DNA of 64,000 nt from Syngnathus acus. Its lineage: Eukaryota; Chordata; Actinopteri; Syngnathiformes; Syngnathidae. Below are positions 13,601 to 23,191 of this stretch, in pieces. Made by a program: the position numbers and the translations under genes. The notes beneath the pieces were generated by a model, which was not told the origin of the DNA, ran no database searches, and was given only the letters and a program-made list of their open reading frames with translations. Positions within the stretch are counted from its first letter, which is position 1. Every line of letters begins with the position of its first letter. Location of the stretch: contig NC_051106.1 in assembly GCF_901709675.1 (NCBI RefSeq), positions 7,266,001 to 7,330,000 on the forward strand, written 5' to 3'.

Positions 13601-16600
13601 TTGGAAATAATTTCCCGCGGGATATAATGCAAATTGGAATAATCTGTTACAAAGTGAAGACCTCTATCAACCCTAGAACAGATTTTTTTTTTTATAACGG
13701 CCATCCAAGGAATAGTATGGAACATCTGCATCCCACAGATCTTTTTTTTTTTTTTTTTTTTAAAGTGACCAACTTAATTTGGTTTGATTGATTGGAACAA
13801 CAATTTGGTTCATATCTTTAATACTTAAAAGTGGAACGATTTGATGCATCTGCACTTTTTCTATCACAACCCATTTTGAACAGAGCAGCAAAATACGCAT
13901 TAAACTCCCACAGTGAAAACTCATCACAGAGGTGACTGCCATCACCCACAAGGTTGCAGTCTCCCGAAATAAACCTAAACAGCTTCAAGTTAAAAGAAAA
14001 AAAAAAAAGACAAAAGGACAGAAACTCTAAGGACACACACAAAAAAAAAACACTGCTGCTTCAGCATTAATTTACAACGATGTTTGGGGACGAAGGGGGC
14101 CGGCGCAATTAAGAGGGGGGCCATTAAATGGTCAACTGTCAACATGTGGACACTTAAGGGAGGGCTGGGAAAAAAAATGTCTTCCACACTTCAACCTTGC
14201 ACCTGAGCATTTCAACAACATTACAGCCTTACGGTTGGCATGGGAGCGTCACGATCCCCCTGCTGGAACAGACATCTGTTAGGTTTTAAATGGATTACTC
14301 CATAATGAGCATGATTACAGTCTAATTGCTAAATCTATACCCTGTTAACTTTAAAGGGACATAAACTGCTCTTAATATCTAAGAAAATAGATCTGCTTCA
14401 AAAACCCCTAAGATCTTTGGGAGCTTATTTGTTTTTATTTCTTCAGTCAGGCCGCTTTTGAGCTCTTATCAAAACTGAACGAAAAAAGGGAATGACAACC
14501 ATTGTTGATGTTCACGTTTGAGAAGGTATTAATAAAATAAGGGAAGATGTGTGACAAGATGTGGACCTAAAGTTGGTCTCCCCTGAGAAATATATGCTTG
14601 TTAGCTTTTCAAATGTGGAGCATGCTGGATACCCCTTTTTTTTTTCAGATATACCAGTATCCAGCTATTGAGTAATCACCGATACAAAAGTACCGATACC
14701 ACTATTAGTTTTGATACATAAAATTCCTGCAAAAAAAAAAAAACTATCACCGATAATTTTAAAGAAAGATGTAGTGTTTATCCCCAAATAACATTTAAAT
14801 TTGCATGTCCAATTTCCTTTTTTCGAATTTCAAATCTTTTATTCCTGGTCTTAAAACAGTCACTAGAGGGCGATCGATACGGTGACGATACCGATAGCTG
14901 GTATCGGTATTTGCCGATCTCCGCATTAAAAGCAAGATTCTGAATTTCATAATCAATAAAAGAATGTACATTTGGACATCTTTTAATTGACTTTTGTTGG
15001 ACCAAAAATGAGATTCCGGCAGCCGACCAATTCCCCCCACGCTCGGCTTCTTCGATATCATTTTGAACACGAAAAAACAGAAGGCTGGGAAACACTAGAG
15101 TGGCTGAGGAATGGTGCCTTTTCAACCTCATTATCTTCCTCGACAACATAAGATGGGGGCACTAATACGCACCGACGCCCAAAATAGTCACGCGGCCGAT
15201 GAGATTAAAAATAATTAAAGCCTTCCAGTTTGTCATTTCGCTGCTTTGCGTTCAAGGCTCGCTTAAGTTTGGCTACAGCTGAGGGAAATATTTTTGCTTT
15301 AAATACAAAATTATATTTTCTAATGCTTCTATTTAATCTAAGCATATCAATTAAATTATCCGATGCCAATTGACAAACAATTAATTATAAACAATAGCGG
15401 TAATTTAGGTAATGAAAGCCACCTGGCTAATGACGTTGGTATCATATGCTGTGGCGCCGCTAAGCATTTGGCGGATCTGCACGCATGAGAGTGTTGCGTG
15501 GTGAGACACTTCAGGGCATGGAAGCGACTAATTTAGATACGGAACATTTTTTGATGTATCGCCCGTCATTGACGATAGCGGGATAAGGAAGAAATGCTTA
15601 ATTTCATCCATGTTATTTGATATTGACATGGTTTATATTGACTGATGCCTCACAAGAACATGTTTTCCCCCACATGTCTTATTTTCAGAAAATCCAGTTT
15701 CCACTCTAAAATGTGTCCTCACAAATGGTTACAAGGCCAACGACCACAAAACTGCTTACCTCGGCGTTTTTAGCCCAATGACTTGAAAAGGCACTGTAAT
15801 CTATCGAATGTACTTGGACAACGTCCCCGATATGAAGAGGAAGTCGTCATTCCCGTGCTTACTAATCAAGTAATTGATTGCATCTATTATTCATGAATTC
15901 CTCCGTCAGACATGAAGCTGTAAACGCGGCTACGAGAAGCTCTGAACAATGTACCAGAAGTCTCCCGGCTGTACCCCAAAATATCTGCCCAAAAAAAAAA
16001 AAAAAAAAAGATATTTTTTATCCATACAAAAAGATCTTTTTTCTTAAATTACAGTACTCGCCAAAGATCTAATTCAATTCTGTTGCGATCCGGCTCATTA
16101 GCTCCATATGTTTTGCCACGTCAGCAAAATGTGCTGAGGATGCAAAGCGTGCAAACAAAATGGGTTGTGTATAATTTAAATTGACATTTTCGTATTTGCG
16201 GCGTTTCCATAAATCCTTTAGTGACGGCAATAATTCCGAAGAGAATACATCTTTTTGTTTTTATCAGAAAACCAAAGACAGCTGAGTAAAAAGCAATGTT
16301 TTAACCAGTGAGTAAAGAAGAAGGAAAAAAAACCACACGAGAGGCTGAGGCGCGATAAATAATCAATGAGCGAGTCCCTCGGCTTCGTCTTGAGCCGAGA
16401 TATTAGCATCAAAAACAAAGTGTCTGGAGTCAGGAAATCACCATATCAATGGCACATGCCACAACAAGCCTGCCCTTTGCTTTTGCCGCCAAAGATCACG
16501 CTAGATAAACCCCCACCGATAACGTCGAAATTAACAAATGCTTGACATTTGCTCGACATCCATTATTCTGACACTTCTGTGTGAATTTCAAAAGGCTGAG

Positions 16601-19600
16601 CGCATGCTTAATCAACATTCATATTCCCACAGCGATCCGCCGCGCCATATTGCGGCCCGCCTTGGTGCCAATGAAAACGGCACATTAGGGCCCGATTCGA
16701 AAAGAACGTACGTGGGGAGGGGTGAAAGAGAGGTGGGGATCCCTCACACTGGACTTTATAAACGTTCCCTGCTTTTAAGGACGACATATGACGAATGGGC
16801 TGAATGGCATTTTACATAAGGGGGGAAGGGGGCGGGGCTAATCATTACATCCACATCTATTCATAATACACCACAAAAGGACAGATAGGACACACCTCCC
16901 CTCCCTTCTTATACTTAAGGGGACAAAGGGTGTATGAACTGGGGGGGGGACCCCCCACCCCACCCTCCTTTTGGACCCAGGGGAAGTTAGTCAAGACCTC
17001 AGAGAGCAGCCCATCATTTCCAATTCTAATGTATGGCCAGAGAAGGACCTAATGTGACTGATGTCACATGTCTCCCAATACCGGTCACAAGCTAGGTGAG
17101 ATCATACAAATTCTTCTTCCAAATATCCCCAAGTACTTCATTTGGAATCGAAATAAGAGTCATGTCGGACCTTGAGGGTTGTTATTATTATTCAGGGATG
17201 ATATTAGCATGCGTCTCCATTGTGAGTTGGGGGTAAGAAAGTGACAGCACCGTGTCCAATGCGCCCCCCCCTACCCGACCTGATACCAAACCTCCAACTC
17301 CCAAACCTCTCCGGGAGCAGGTCAGACCTGGAAAGAGAGGCCAGCGTGACAGATGACTCCCAACATCTGTGTTATGCAGGCAGGCCGTTACAGATGAGGG
17401 GGTCTCTTTCGAGTCCGTCTGCGGGACCCTCCCACTCTCCTCCCACTGGACTTATGATCGGACAGGCAGAATGACAGACGCCCCCCCCCCCCCGTGTAAA
17501 TCAGCTTGAAATTGACTCTTACTTTCACTTTGTCCCAAGTTTGAATTGTCCCCTATTTGCTTAATCGAAAGGCAATGAGTGCTGGCCCGATAAACGATTC
17601 ACTGCTGAACTCAAAATCACGCACACCACCAATGTATAGTAGCGTTTACATATTCATTACGAAGGTTAAACAATCCCGAAATGGAATATTTTGGAATTCA
17701 GAACCAATGTTTGGAAATGTTTTAGTACAAAATATCCAGCATAACAACCGGGATTGACTTAGCCTGTATTTTCCAATCTTTAATAAACGTCGAAACAGAA
17801 ACGGGGGGGGGGCGCACTTTGGGTTAATGCCAACACTGATTTAAAAGTACCACCAGTAAAAAAAGTTTACAATAATAAAGATGATTTCACAGCCCTTGAA
17901 ACAACTGCCATCATCTTATTTAACGGGCACGTCGCTATTTCAGTTGATGTGATACACACAGTTATTCCTATAAAAGAATATTGGCTTCCCTCCCACAAAA
18001 ACACATTTTATTTGGATTTTTACACTATTTTCAAGTATCAGACAATTTTGAACTAATAAAAAATATTCTTCCGACTGTGTTAGCCTGAACCAACTCGCCA
18101 GCCATGGCCTCCACGGCCAATATTTACGCAGTGGCAGGGCTCCCACACAGTCCGAGGGGGGGGGGGGTAGTGTACCCGAGCGCATGCTAAGAGATGATGG
18201 ATGGCCTAGTCGATATGTTATGTCTTAAGAGCCTGATTTCCTGCCAGTCCAATCACTAACCCTCCAGAGTCCAGCTCAGCTGATTGGACAAGCAGAATAA
18301 TTCTGCAGGCTGTGAAAACACCGCCGCCGCGCCTGCCTGTCAGACCCGGCGCGGAAACTCGGACATTTTAAAGAGCACGGGCCTCACCGAGATTGCTTAT
18401 GTTGACCGAAATAATAACAATAGCCGGCAAGACGAAATAGAAGATCCAGTACCTCTGGGAAGTGGCTGGCGATTGTGCAGAATTATTGGAATGCAAATGC
18501 TGCTGTGTTTTCCTTTAATTAGTATACTCGCCATTCCTATTTTTGTCATGAGGCAATGTGGATCAGTGGGTAGAGTGATTGTTTCCCACCTTGAAGATTG
18601 TGGGTTCAATCCTCACCCCTGGTGACCAAAGTGTCCTTGAGCAAGACTGAATCTTAAATCGTTCTGCTCCTCTGGTGTTTTTTTTAAAAATTTTGTTGTA
18701 TAATAAAGGCATCTATATTTGAGGGGAAAATGCCATTTGGACAGTGTGCAAAGGTTTTTTGGCCCAGGGAGCCAAAAACACACAGTATTCGTGCCTGAGC
18801 ATATGGCATAGTGAATTAATTTAACTGACTTTATTAAGGTTAATAAAGTCAAAATGCCAGTATTCTGAGAATGAAGTCATTTCATAAGCATGAAATTGGT
18901 TCCGATGGAATGTCCGTCAGTCCGTCACTGATGGACTCCTTGACGGTAACTTTGAAACACAGATTTCTACTTTCCTCCGATGCGTAGGAAGCGTCAAATG
19001 CATACGACTTTGTAAGTGACCTCCATGGGATCAGCGATGGTGGTGTAACGGTAGCCTTGAGGGGATTACACGTGTTACGTTCAATAAAGAAAAGGCCCTC
19101 GGTGTCAAGGAGAAAGGCAAACACCACCATTAACCCCTCGCTTCGATCTGTGGGGGGGTGCAAGCGCTGCATGGCAAAACACGCTTGCTAATTTTTGTAC
19201 CAGTGGATGGCTCCAAAGACCCGTGAGGAATTAATGGCCACCAAATTACCAATTGCTCTCACAGGATTAAAAAATTGTTCATCTATCAATCTAGAAGTTT
19301 AGTGTTTCTTACATGTAGACACTGTAGGAACGGAATTCCAAAGATGCTTTTTAAATACACACATCATTTACAAGTCGCTATTAACATACAGTACAATGCA
19401 GTAATTACATAATATGATTTGCATTGTGTATAAGTAATAATAAACAACATTTGCATCATGAATTGTTGCACACTCACTTTTTCAGTTCAATAATTTTTAT
19501 TATACATGTAAATAGTCATTATACTTACTTTGGAAATCTGTCTTTTAGCATCTTCATACACTGCCGCGTTGGTCTTAGTTGCTCTGTCCATCTCACGATC

Positions 19601-19629
19601 TCTTTGTATTCAGCACGGGAGAGTTTCAT
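1511..19629 (-). CDS. cdin1: cdin1, CDAN1-interacting nuclease 1 (C15orf41 orthologue), partial: ten spliced exons, 3' end outside window
   Basis: Spliced minus-strand gene; exons on the plus scale are 19529-19629, 12928-12973, 12210-12274, 11567-11627, 9618-9690, 3586-3665, 3332-3381, 2795-2862, 1738-1803 and 1511-1616. Every intron is GT-AG and every codon phase joins, giving 238 complete residues that match human CDIN1 position for position without a gap. Known of the family: N-terminal helix-turn-helix-like region, C-terminal PD-(D/E)XK nuclease fold related to Holliday-junction resolvases, binds codanin-1, nuclear and cytoplasmic; mutations cause congenital dyserythropoietic anaemia type I. 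Seen here: TPD at 194-196 and ESK at 214-216, the expected metal-binding residues. The last roughly 40 residues (human FGPG...TL) were not found in 1-1510, so the terminal exon lies below position 1. Identification is from remembered family sequence, not a search, but the match is too extensive to be chance. Confidence 0.97.
1738..1803 (-). CDS. cdin1: cdin1 coding exon 9, nuclease motif TPD (residues 182-203)
   Basis: A 66-base exon encoding [20 protein letters not shown], against human [20 protein letters not shown]. It carries the TPD motif at 194-196; Asp196 is the expected first metal ligand of the PD-(D/E)XK fold. Acceptor TCTTCTCTTTTAG, donor GTTG|GTTAGT (weaker than the others). The following intron is only 121 bases. 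Confidence 0.96.
1804..2794 (-). other. cdin1: cdin1 intron with a GC-rich possible regulatory block
   Basis: 991-base intron. About 2030-2400 is less repetitive, with a GC-rich core and homeodomain-like words (TTGATTAAAATTAATGG near 2360). It looks like a conserved noncoding element, but conservation cannot be judged from one sequence. Confidence 0.35.
2795..2862 (-). CDS. cdin1: cdin1 coding exon 8 (residues 159-181)
   Basis: A 68-base exon encoding [22 protein letters not shown], against human [22 protein letters not shown]. Acceptor TTTCAACCCACAG, donor TTAG|GTAAGT. Leu178, mutated to Gln in some CDA-I patients, is conserved. One G is left to start Asp182. Confidence 0.96.
2863..3331 (-). 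other. cdin1: cdin1 intron, nothing recognised
   Basis: 469-base intron between coding exons 7 and 8. No repeat, RNA gene or motif cluster recognised. Confidence 0.6.
3332..3381 (-). CDS. cdin1: cdin1 coding exon 7 (residues 143-158)
   Basis: A 50-base exon encoding [16 protein letters not shown], against human [16 protein letters not shown]: 15 of 16 residues identical, the best conserved exon in the window. Acceptor CTCCCTCAG, donor CA|GTATCC. It leaves CA, completed to CAC (His159). Four cysteines are retained (143, 148, 149, 156). Confidence 0.96.
3586..3665 (-). CDS. cdin1: cdin1 coding exon 6 (residues 116-142)
   Basis: An 80-base exon encoding [17 protein letters not shown] then AQNVYQ, against human PSKSIINSMLRDPSQIP and ANQVYQ. 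Acceptor TTCTCCACAG, donor CAA|GTAAAT. The first two bases complete Pro116; it ends in phase 0. It links the N-terminal helical part to the nuclease region. Confidence 0.96.
3723..3960. repeat. Dispersed repeat rich in AATCGA/AATAATCG
   Basis: TTAATCGACAAATAATCGTC and GATGATCGAATAATCGTTGA resemble a common teleost interspersed repeat with interleaved ATTAATCGA words. AT-rich tail to about 3960. Family not named. Confidence 0.45.
4325..4400. promoter_or_regulatory. TEAD-like inverted pair in cdin1 intron
   Basis: TGGAATAACATTCCA at 4372-4386 is a perfect 6-base inverted repeat with a 3-base spacer built from TEAD (CATTCC) half sites. A further GGAATG is at 4334-4339. Confidence 0.4.
7299..7318. 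repeat. (GT)10 microsatellite
   Basis: Perfect dinucleotide run in the 6-kb cdin1 intron. Confidence 0.95.
8028..8112 (-). mobile_element. tRNA-like dispersed repeat remnant (antisense)
   Basis: Contains GGATTCGAACCC (8064-8075), an antisense B-box, followed by TATGAGGCAGAAGTGCAAACCACT. This matches the end of a repeat very common in teleost genomes (GTGAGGCAGACGTGCTAACCAC). Related to 39325-39412. Confidence 0.65.
9618..9690 (-). CDS. cdin1: cdin1 coding exon 5 (residues 92-115)
   Basis: A 73-base exon encoding [18 protein letters not shown]..., against human VDYAPSLMARLILERFLQ. Acceptor CTTATTTTATAG, donor ATGC|GTGAGT. Residue 94 is Leu where human has Tyr; Y94C is a known CDA-I mutation. 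One base (C) of codon 116 remains at the end. The next intron is 6 kb. Confidence 0.96.
9691..11566 (-). other. cdin1: cdin1 intron with a homeodomain-word-rich block
   Basis: 1.9-kb intron. 10780-11060 is rich in TAATT, AATTAA and TGACAG words and free of simple repeats, as expected for a developmental enhancer. No coding evidence. Confidence 0.4.
11567..11627 (-). CDS. cdin1: cdin1 coding exon 4 (residues 71-91)
   Basis: A 61-base exon encoding [20 protein letters not shown], against human [20 protein letters not shown]. The conserved end APVLL(D/E)LANE is unmistakable, while the first half is variable. The acceptor is GTAACGAAG with a modest pyrimidine tract; the donor is GAG|GTAATG. It ends in phase 0. 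Confidence 0.95.
11628..12209 (-). other. cdin1: cdin1 intron, nothing recognised
   Basis: 582-base intron with short C runs (11800-11815, 12019-12028). No gene or repeat recognised. Confidence 0.6.
12210..12274 (-). CDS. cdin1: cdin1 coding exon 3 (residues 50-70)
   Basis: A 65-base exon encoding [11 protein letters not shown] then IESHYR, against human KRTHAKHH and IESYYQR. Acceptor TTCTCACCACAG, donor AAG|GTACGC. It starts in phase 0 and leaves AG, completed to AGG (Arg71) by the next exon. Basic residues are dense (KRTKR, ARHH), as in the human helix-turn-helix-like region. Confidence 0.95.
12275..12927 (-). other. cdin1: cdin1 intron, nothing recognised
   Basis: 653-base intron containing a G run near 12799-12808. 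No other feature recognised. Confidence 0.6.
12928..12973 (-). CDS. cdin1: cdin1 coding exon 2 (residues 34-49)
   Basis: A 46-base exon encoding [15 protein letters not shown], against human QSQATLLSIFSQEYQ. Acceptor TTTATTTGTTCCAG, donor CAG|GTTAGA. The first base completes codon 34; the end is phase 0. It is too short to find without homology. The preceding intron is 6.5 kb, the following one 653 bases. Confidence 0.94.
14651..14910. mobile_element. MITE-like element with about 35-bp inverted termini
   Basis: The left end (14651-14685, ATACCAGTATCCAGCTATTG...) and the reverse complement of the right end (14876-14910, ATACCGATACCAGCTATCGG...) align at roughly 70-75% with a small gap. The 190-base interior has no coding capacity and holds a CTCF-like CACTAGAGGGCG at 14861-14872. 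Repeated ACCGATACC/GGTATCGGT words are typical of a common teleost dispersed repeat. The target-site duplication was not clear. Confidence 0.6.
18552..18660 (+). mobile_element. tRNA-derived SINE remnant
   Basis: A-box-like TGGATCAGTGGG at 18559-18570 and B-box GGTTCAATCC at 18603-18612, the RNA polymerase III promoter layout. It is followed by GTGTCCTTGAGCAAGACTGA, a tail common to dispersed copies in teleosts. It is not an intact tRNA: no cloverleaf closes. Confidence 0.7.
19529..19629 (-). CDS. cdin1: cdin1 first coding exon (residues 1-33 and two bases of codon 34)
   Basis: Encodes [12 protein letters not shown]..., then LRPTRQ and LKDRFP, matching the human start (KAQYDEIA, PPTRQ, LKQRFP). 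ATG is at 19629-19627 with A at -3. The exon probably begins at 19639 with 10 bases of 5' UTR after the acceptor TTTTACAG. If spliced to the 5' UTR exon ending at 19833, an in-frame TGA forms across the junction just upstream, which fixes this ATG as the first in-frame methionine. The donor is AA|GTAAGT at 19528. The split codon becomes AAT (Asn34) with the next exon. Confidence 0.96.
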
Positions 19630-19832
19630 CTTCAAATGTCTGTAAAAGGATATTGTTATTAAAATGTAGCTATGCGGTATTTATAAGAGATCGCCACAGT
19701 ACTGTAGCAAACACAATCCATTAAATTTGTTTGCAGGGTTTTTAAATGGCTGCTGAATCACTACTGTGTTTTAGAGATGGATAAATATGGTTACGGAATG
19801 ATAAAAAAAAGCCTGAAAAAGGGTTTGTTTAC

Positions 19833-19905
19833 CATTTATCCGGGACGTCTTGTGACAGCTGTTCTGCTTCCCGCTAGGGAAGTTGAAGTGATGACATAGG
19901 AGCGA
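19833..19905 (-). other. cdin1: Candidate cdin1 5' UTR exon
   Basis: Minus-strand sequence ends in a plausible donor (AAATG|GTAAAC at 19832), 193 bases before the acceptor of the start exon. The 5' limit is a guess from CCAAT-box spacing. Splicing puts an out-of-frame ATG at the very end of this exon, opening a 10-codon uORF that overlaps the real start. Confidence 0.5.
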
Positions 19906-20060
19906 GCTGTGCGCCGATTGGTCAATCTCTGACGGCTCTGAGTATACTTGCCTACGATTGGATCGTTTTGCGGAAGTGGGTAGAACTCTTATGATGACGA
20001 GCTACCTCCATGGGAAAGTGTGTGTTGAGCACACAGGGAAGGCACACAAGCGCTCTCCTC
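19860..20060 (-). promoter_or_regulatory. cdin1: cdin1 promoter with two CCAAT boxes and an ETS site
   Basis: Two inverted CCAAT boxes (ATTGG on plus) at 19917-19921 and 19957-19961 lie exactly 40 bases apart. An ETS-type site CGGAAGTG is at 19971-19978 and a GCGGGAA E2F-like core near 19872. No TATA box is evident. Position just upstream of the 5' UTR exon fits a housekeeping-type promoter. It could be bidirectional: a plus-strand donor-like AAAT|GTAAGC lies at 20068. Confidence 0.6.
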
Positions 20061-20558
20061 ACAAAATGTAAGCGATACTTTCAAGAAACGGTAATAAAAC
20101 ATGTGTTCTGACTCACAACCGACGGTTGACGCTTCAATTTTCGACTACAGTCGGCTATAAAGTGCTAAAGAGTGCAATGGGGAGTGAGTGAAGGGGAACA
20201 TCACCCCTGGAGCCACCTGACGGTTGATGTTTCTGTTTTAACTTTGTTTTTTACATACCTTCTGTGTTTTTTCTGTAAAATAATGTTACAAAAACAAATA
20301 AGAAAAAAAAAAAGACAAAATGATATCTTAGAGCAATATAACCTATACTCACTATTTAAAACCATTCAATGAAGCTAATTGAAGATGAGCTAGCAATTAT
20401 ATTCAAAGGTTTTGGGATCTTAGTTTGTTGTATATATGAAGTTTAACGTATTAATTAAGGTCATTATAAGGCTTTGTTAGTGAGGGTAATAGTGGCAAAT
20501 AGTGAGGGTTTACTGTTTAGATGCTTGTCATTGATTATTATTTCCTTTTACAATGCAG

Positions 20559-20642
20559 TTTACAAATGCAACTGATGAGAAGAGGACAATGTGTGTCTAT
20601 TCTCTTTTGTTAATCTGGAGGAACTGGCTTTCACCTCAACAG
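20559..20642 (+). other. Exon-like segment of a possible divergent transcript
   Basis: 84 bases, open in one frame (FTNATDEKRTMCVYSLLLIW...), between an acceptor-like TTTCCTTTTACAATGCAG and a donor-like CAACAG|GTATGT. It lies 500 bases from a plus-strand donor-like site at 20068 on the far side of the cdin1 promoter. No homology recognised. Short open stretches between such sites occur by chance. Confidence 0.2.
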
Positions 20643-20713
20643 GTATGTAAAGAAAGGTACGTCTATTTATATTCCTGTTGCTAATCTAGAAATCAATCAA
20701 TTTACTGCTCGTA

Positions 20714-20765
20714 ATGGTCATGGGTAAGCTGGAGCCTATCCCAGCTGACTTAGCGGGAAAGATCC
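20714..20765 (+). mobile_element. Teleost dispersed repeat fragment
   Basis: GTCATGGGTAAGCTGGAGCC and TATCCCAGCTGACTTAGCGG match a word string found in thousands of copies in many fish genomes, often in the same element as the 8.0- and 39.3-kb fragments. Only about 50 bases are recognisable. Confidence 0.55.
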
Positions 20766-21174
20766 CCATGCTAAAATGTAAATGAGAGAAAGAATAATTA
20801 TAACCAAAAATAAAACATGCCGAGTAAAGTGTTGATTTTTAAACATGCACAATTGCATTGTCCTCGTAACACTTATAACAGATGTAATTCAACAAATCTT
20901 CCCCTTAACATTATTTTCATTTTAATTGTAATTGTAATTAGTCTCTTTGCACTAGTAAAATACAGTCTGCTTAAATTCATTTTTTCTTTACCATACAAAA
21001 TCTTACAAAGGATTGTGGATGTTTTGTTGTCTTGTTTTGTCTGTTTATATTTCAAAAAGTTAATGAATAGCATGTGCCCCCCTCCTCCCCCTTGTCAACT
21101 GGAAATGTCTCATTCCACCGCAAGGCGATAGAGTCAAAACATTTGATTTGACAACACTATTGCTGGTTCCTCCC

Positions 21175-21192
21175 CATTGTGATTGAACAATG
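21175..21192. promoter_or_regulatory. SOX-like inverted pair
   Basis: CATTGT and ACAATG face each other with a 6-base spacer, starting 1.1 kb beyond the cdin1 promoter region, in a GC-richer, repeat-free block running to about 21420. Confidence 0.35.
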
Positions 21193-22599
21193 TATTGATG
21201 AGCACCAAAGCCTGTATCATGACCTGCGCCGCGTCGGCCAAATAAAGGCCATTGTTGTTGGGCAGTGTAGTATGATGACTGAGATGAGCCGAGGTCTCGG
21301 CCCTGGCGCGTGTTCGCCGGCACAGTCGGCGGGTCTGAAAAGGCTCGCTGCGCCGCGCTCGGCTACAAAAGGAAGCTGTGTAGTGGGATTGGTAGCGCTA
21401 GATAAGATCGGGGCCTCTGAGGAAGTCTGGTCTGATTGCTACAAAGGGCCAAGGTCAGGGGCAGAAGGAGCGCCGAGGCTAGGTATCAGAGGATCAGGGG
21501 GTGGGCTGGGGGGTTTGCTGGAGGGGTGTGTAATAGGTAGAAAAGGATCAGTGTAATGTGATGGCATTAAAAGATAAAAATCAGAGCCGGGGTTGGGAGT
21601 CAGTGAACTGTGCTGGCTTTAAAAGCGGCAGGATCACAGATTACGTTGTGTCTGTGAATCTCAGCTACATTTACGCAACAAGGATCAAATAAAAAGCGGT
21701 AAGTAAAATTTACCAAGGATTTTCCGCTAAATAATTATAGTAAATACTGTAAAATATTTGAATAAAAAAAAAAAACATGTGAGGGTTTCACCGAGCCGTG
21801 CAATTTAGTTAATTTGAGTTTTTAGGTCATGTCTCGGCCGGACTGCACATTTTGATAGGCTGTCACATTGTCACAAAATATTTTTTTTACACTTGCATAA
21901 ACTGTGAAAAGATCTGTCGTTGGCGGCCACGTGCAAGCTGGGCAGCGCTGTTAACCAGCTGTGAAGCCCGCTCACAGTGGGAGGTGAATTTACAAAGGGT
22001 AATCTCGCTGTGATACCGAGAGGCTGCACTGATCTCTCTTCTCGCTGCCATTGTAGTGCAAAGCAAGGTGCCGCTAATGCCGCTAACACACCCGCCCAAG
22101 AACCAACGTCGGGCAAATTGACAGCATCCCCCCCCCCGCGCTTGACGAATATAATGATTGATGATTTGCTTGCTCGTGTAATTTCCTCTACTCGTCGCAC
22201 ATCTGAGGGAGATTGTAAGATCTTTCCACGTCTTGCCCATTAGGCCCGCTTTCTTTTTTCCACATCCCGTGGCATCGCTTACCATGCAAAGAGCGTGTTT
22301 GGTTTCACTCCATTGTCAGCATTACTGTCATAATGTTTCTTCCTTCTTTTCCCCGCCGCTTAAAGTCGGTGACTTCATTGGCCCCGCACCGCAAAATTGC
22401 TCTCGGAATCTTCAGGGAGTCTGGAATCTCAGCTCTACAAAAATCACAGTTTAAACACGAGGCAAGCCAGAGTCAGGAAATGCCTGTAGTATTAGCACGG
22501 TATCGGATTCGTGCCCCCCCCCTCGAACAGCATGACTGCCCCAGAAAATCCCACATCCATATTTTACATCGCGGCAGACAAGACATGTGTTTCGCTTGA

Positions 22600-22920
22600 G
22601 CTTTCCACTGTGCCTCCTCCATTTATTTTATTATCCTTTTAATGAATCTAATTAGCAAGACAAGTAATTAAAAGCAATTGTGCCTAATGCTCACGAGACG
22701 CAGGAAGAGCAGAGCGCACTGTTTGGCGAATTCACCAGATTAATAGGGGATTGATAATATTTTGGGATTGTATTTCACCCTAAATGGCTACGTGTGGAAA
22801 CAAAGGCTGTGGCTGGAGCTCATTAATCAAAGTCAAGGGGCTGGCCGGCGCGGGCTCCATTTGCATGAGCGGAGGTGGTTGCACATGCTGCCGATTGGCC
22901 TCCGTTCCATCCAGACTGTT
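22600..22920. promoter_or_regulatory. Candidate conserved noncoding element with octamer and homeodomain words
   Basis: Dense TAATTA, TAATTAAAAGC and CATTAATCAAAG words, plus a perfect octamer ATTTGCAT at 22859-22866. Free of simple repeats. Regulatory role inferred from composition and likely MEIS2 neighbourhood only. Confidence 0.35.
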
Positions 22921-23191
22921 AACGCCGTGTCAATCAACGACACAAAAAACATGCTTCAAAAGCGCGGGAGAAATTACTTTCCCCCTTATTACCCGACGCA
23001 CCCTCACCTTACTCTTGTCCACTCTGCTCCCAAATTATTTCTTGTTTTGAGTACTGTCGGTATCATTTTATGTGGTTGTTTTTGGGGGGGGGGGGGTACA
23101 AAAATCAAACAAACATCTTTCTTTAATCACAACTCCTATAAATGTGTCTGTGTGTGTATTTGTGTGTGTACTGCACTAAAAGAAAAAAAGG

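Larger units (their letters stand above)
12974..19528 (-). other. cdin1: cdin1 6.5-kb first coding intron
   Basis: Separates the start exon from coding exon 2. Contains poly-T runs (13741-13760), a MITE-like element (14651-14910), a tRNA-derived SINE remnant (18552-18660) and long A or C runs. No further CDIN1 coding sequence is missing here, since codon 34 joins directly. Confidence 0.7.

Noticed and set aside
18552-18660. True tRNA gene
   Set aside because: A- and B-boxes are present but no acceptor stem or anticodon arm pairs, and the tail is that of a dispersed element.
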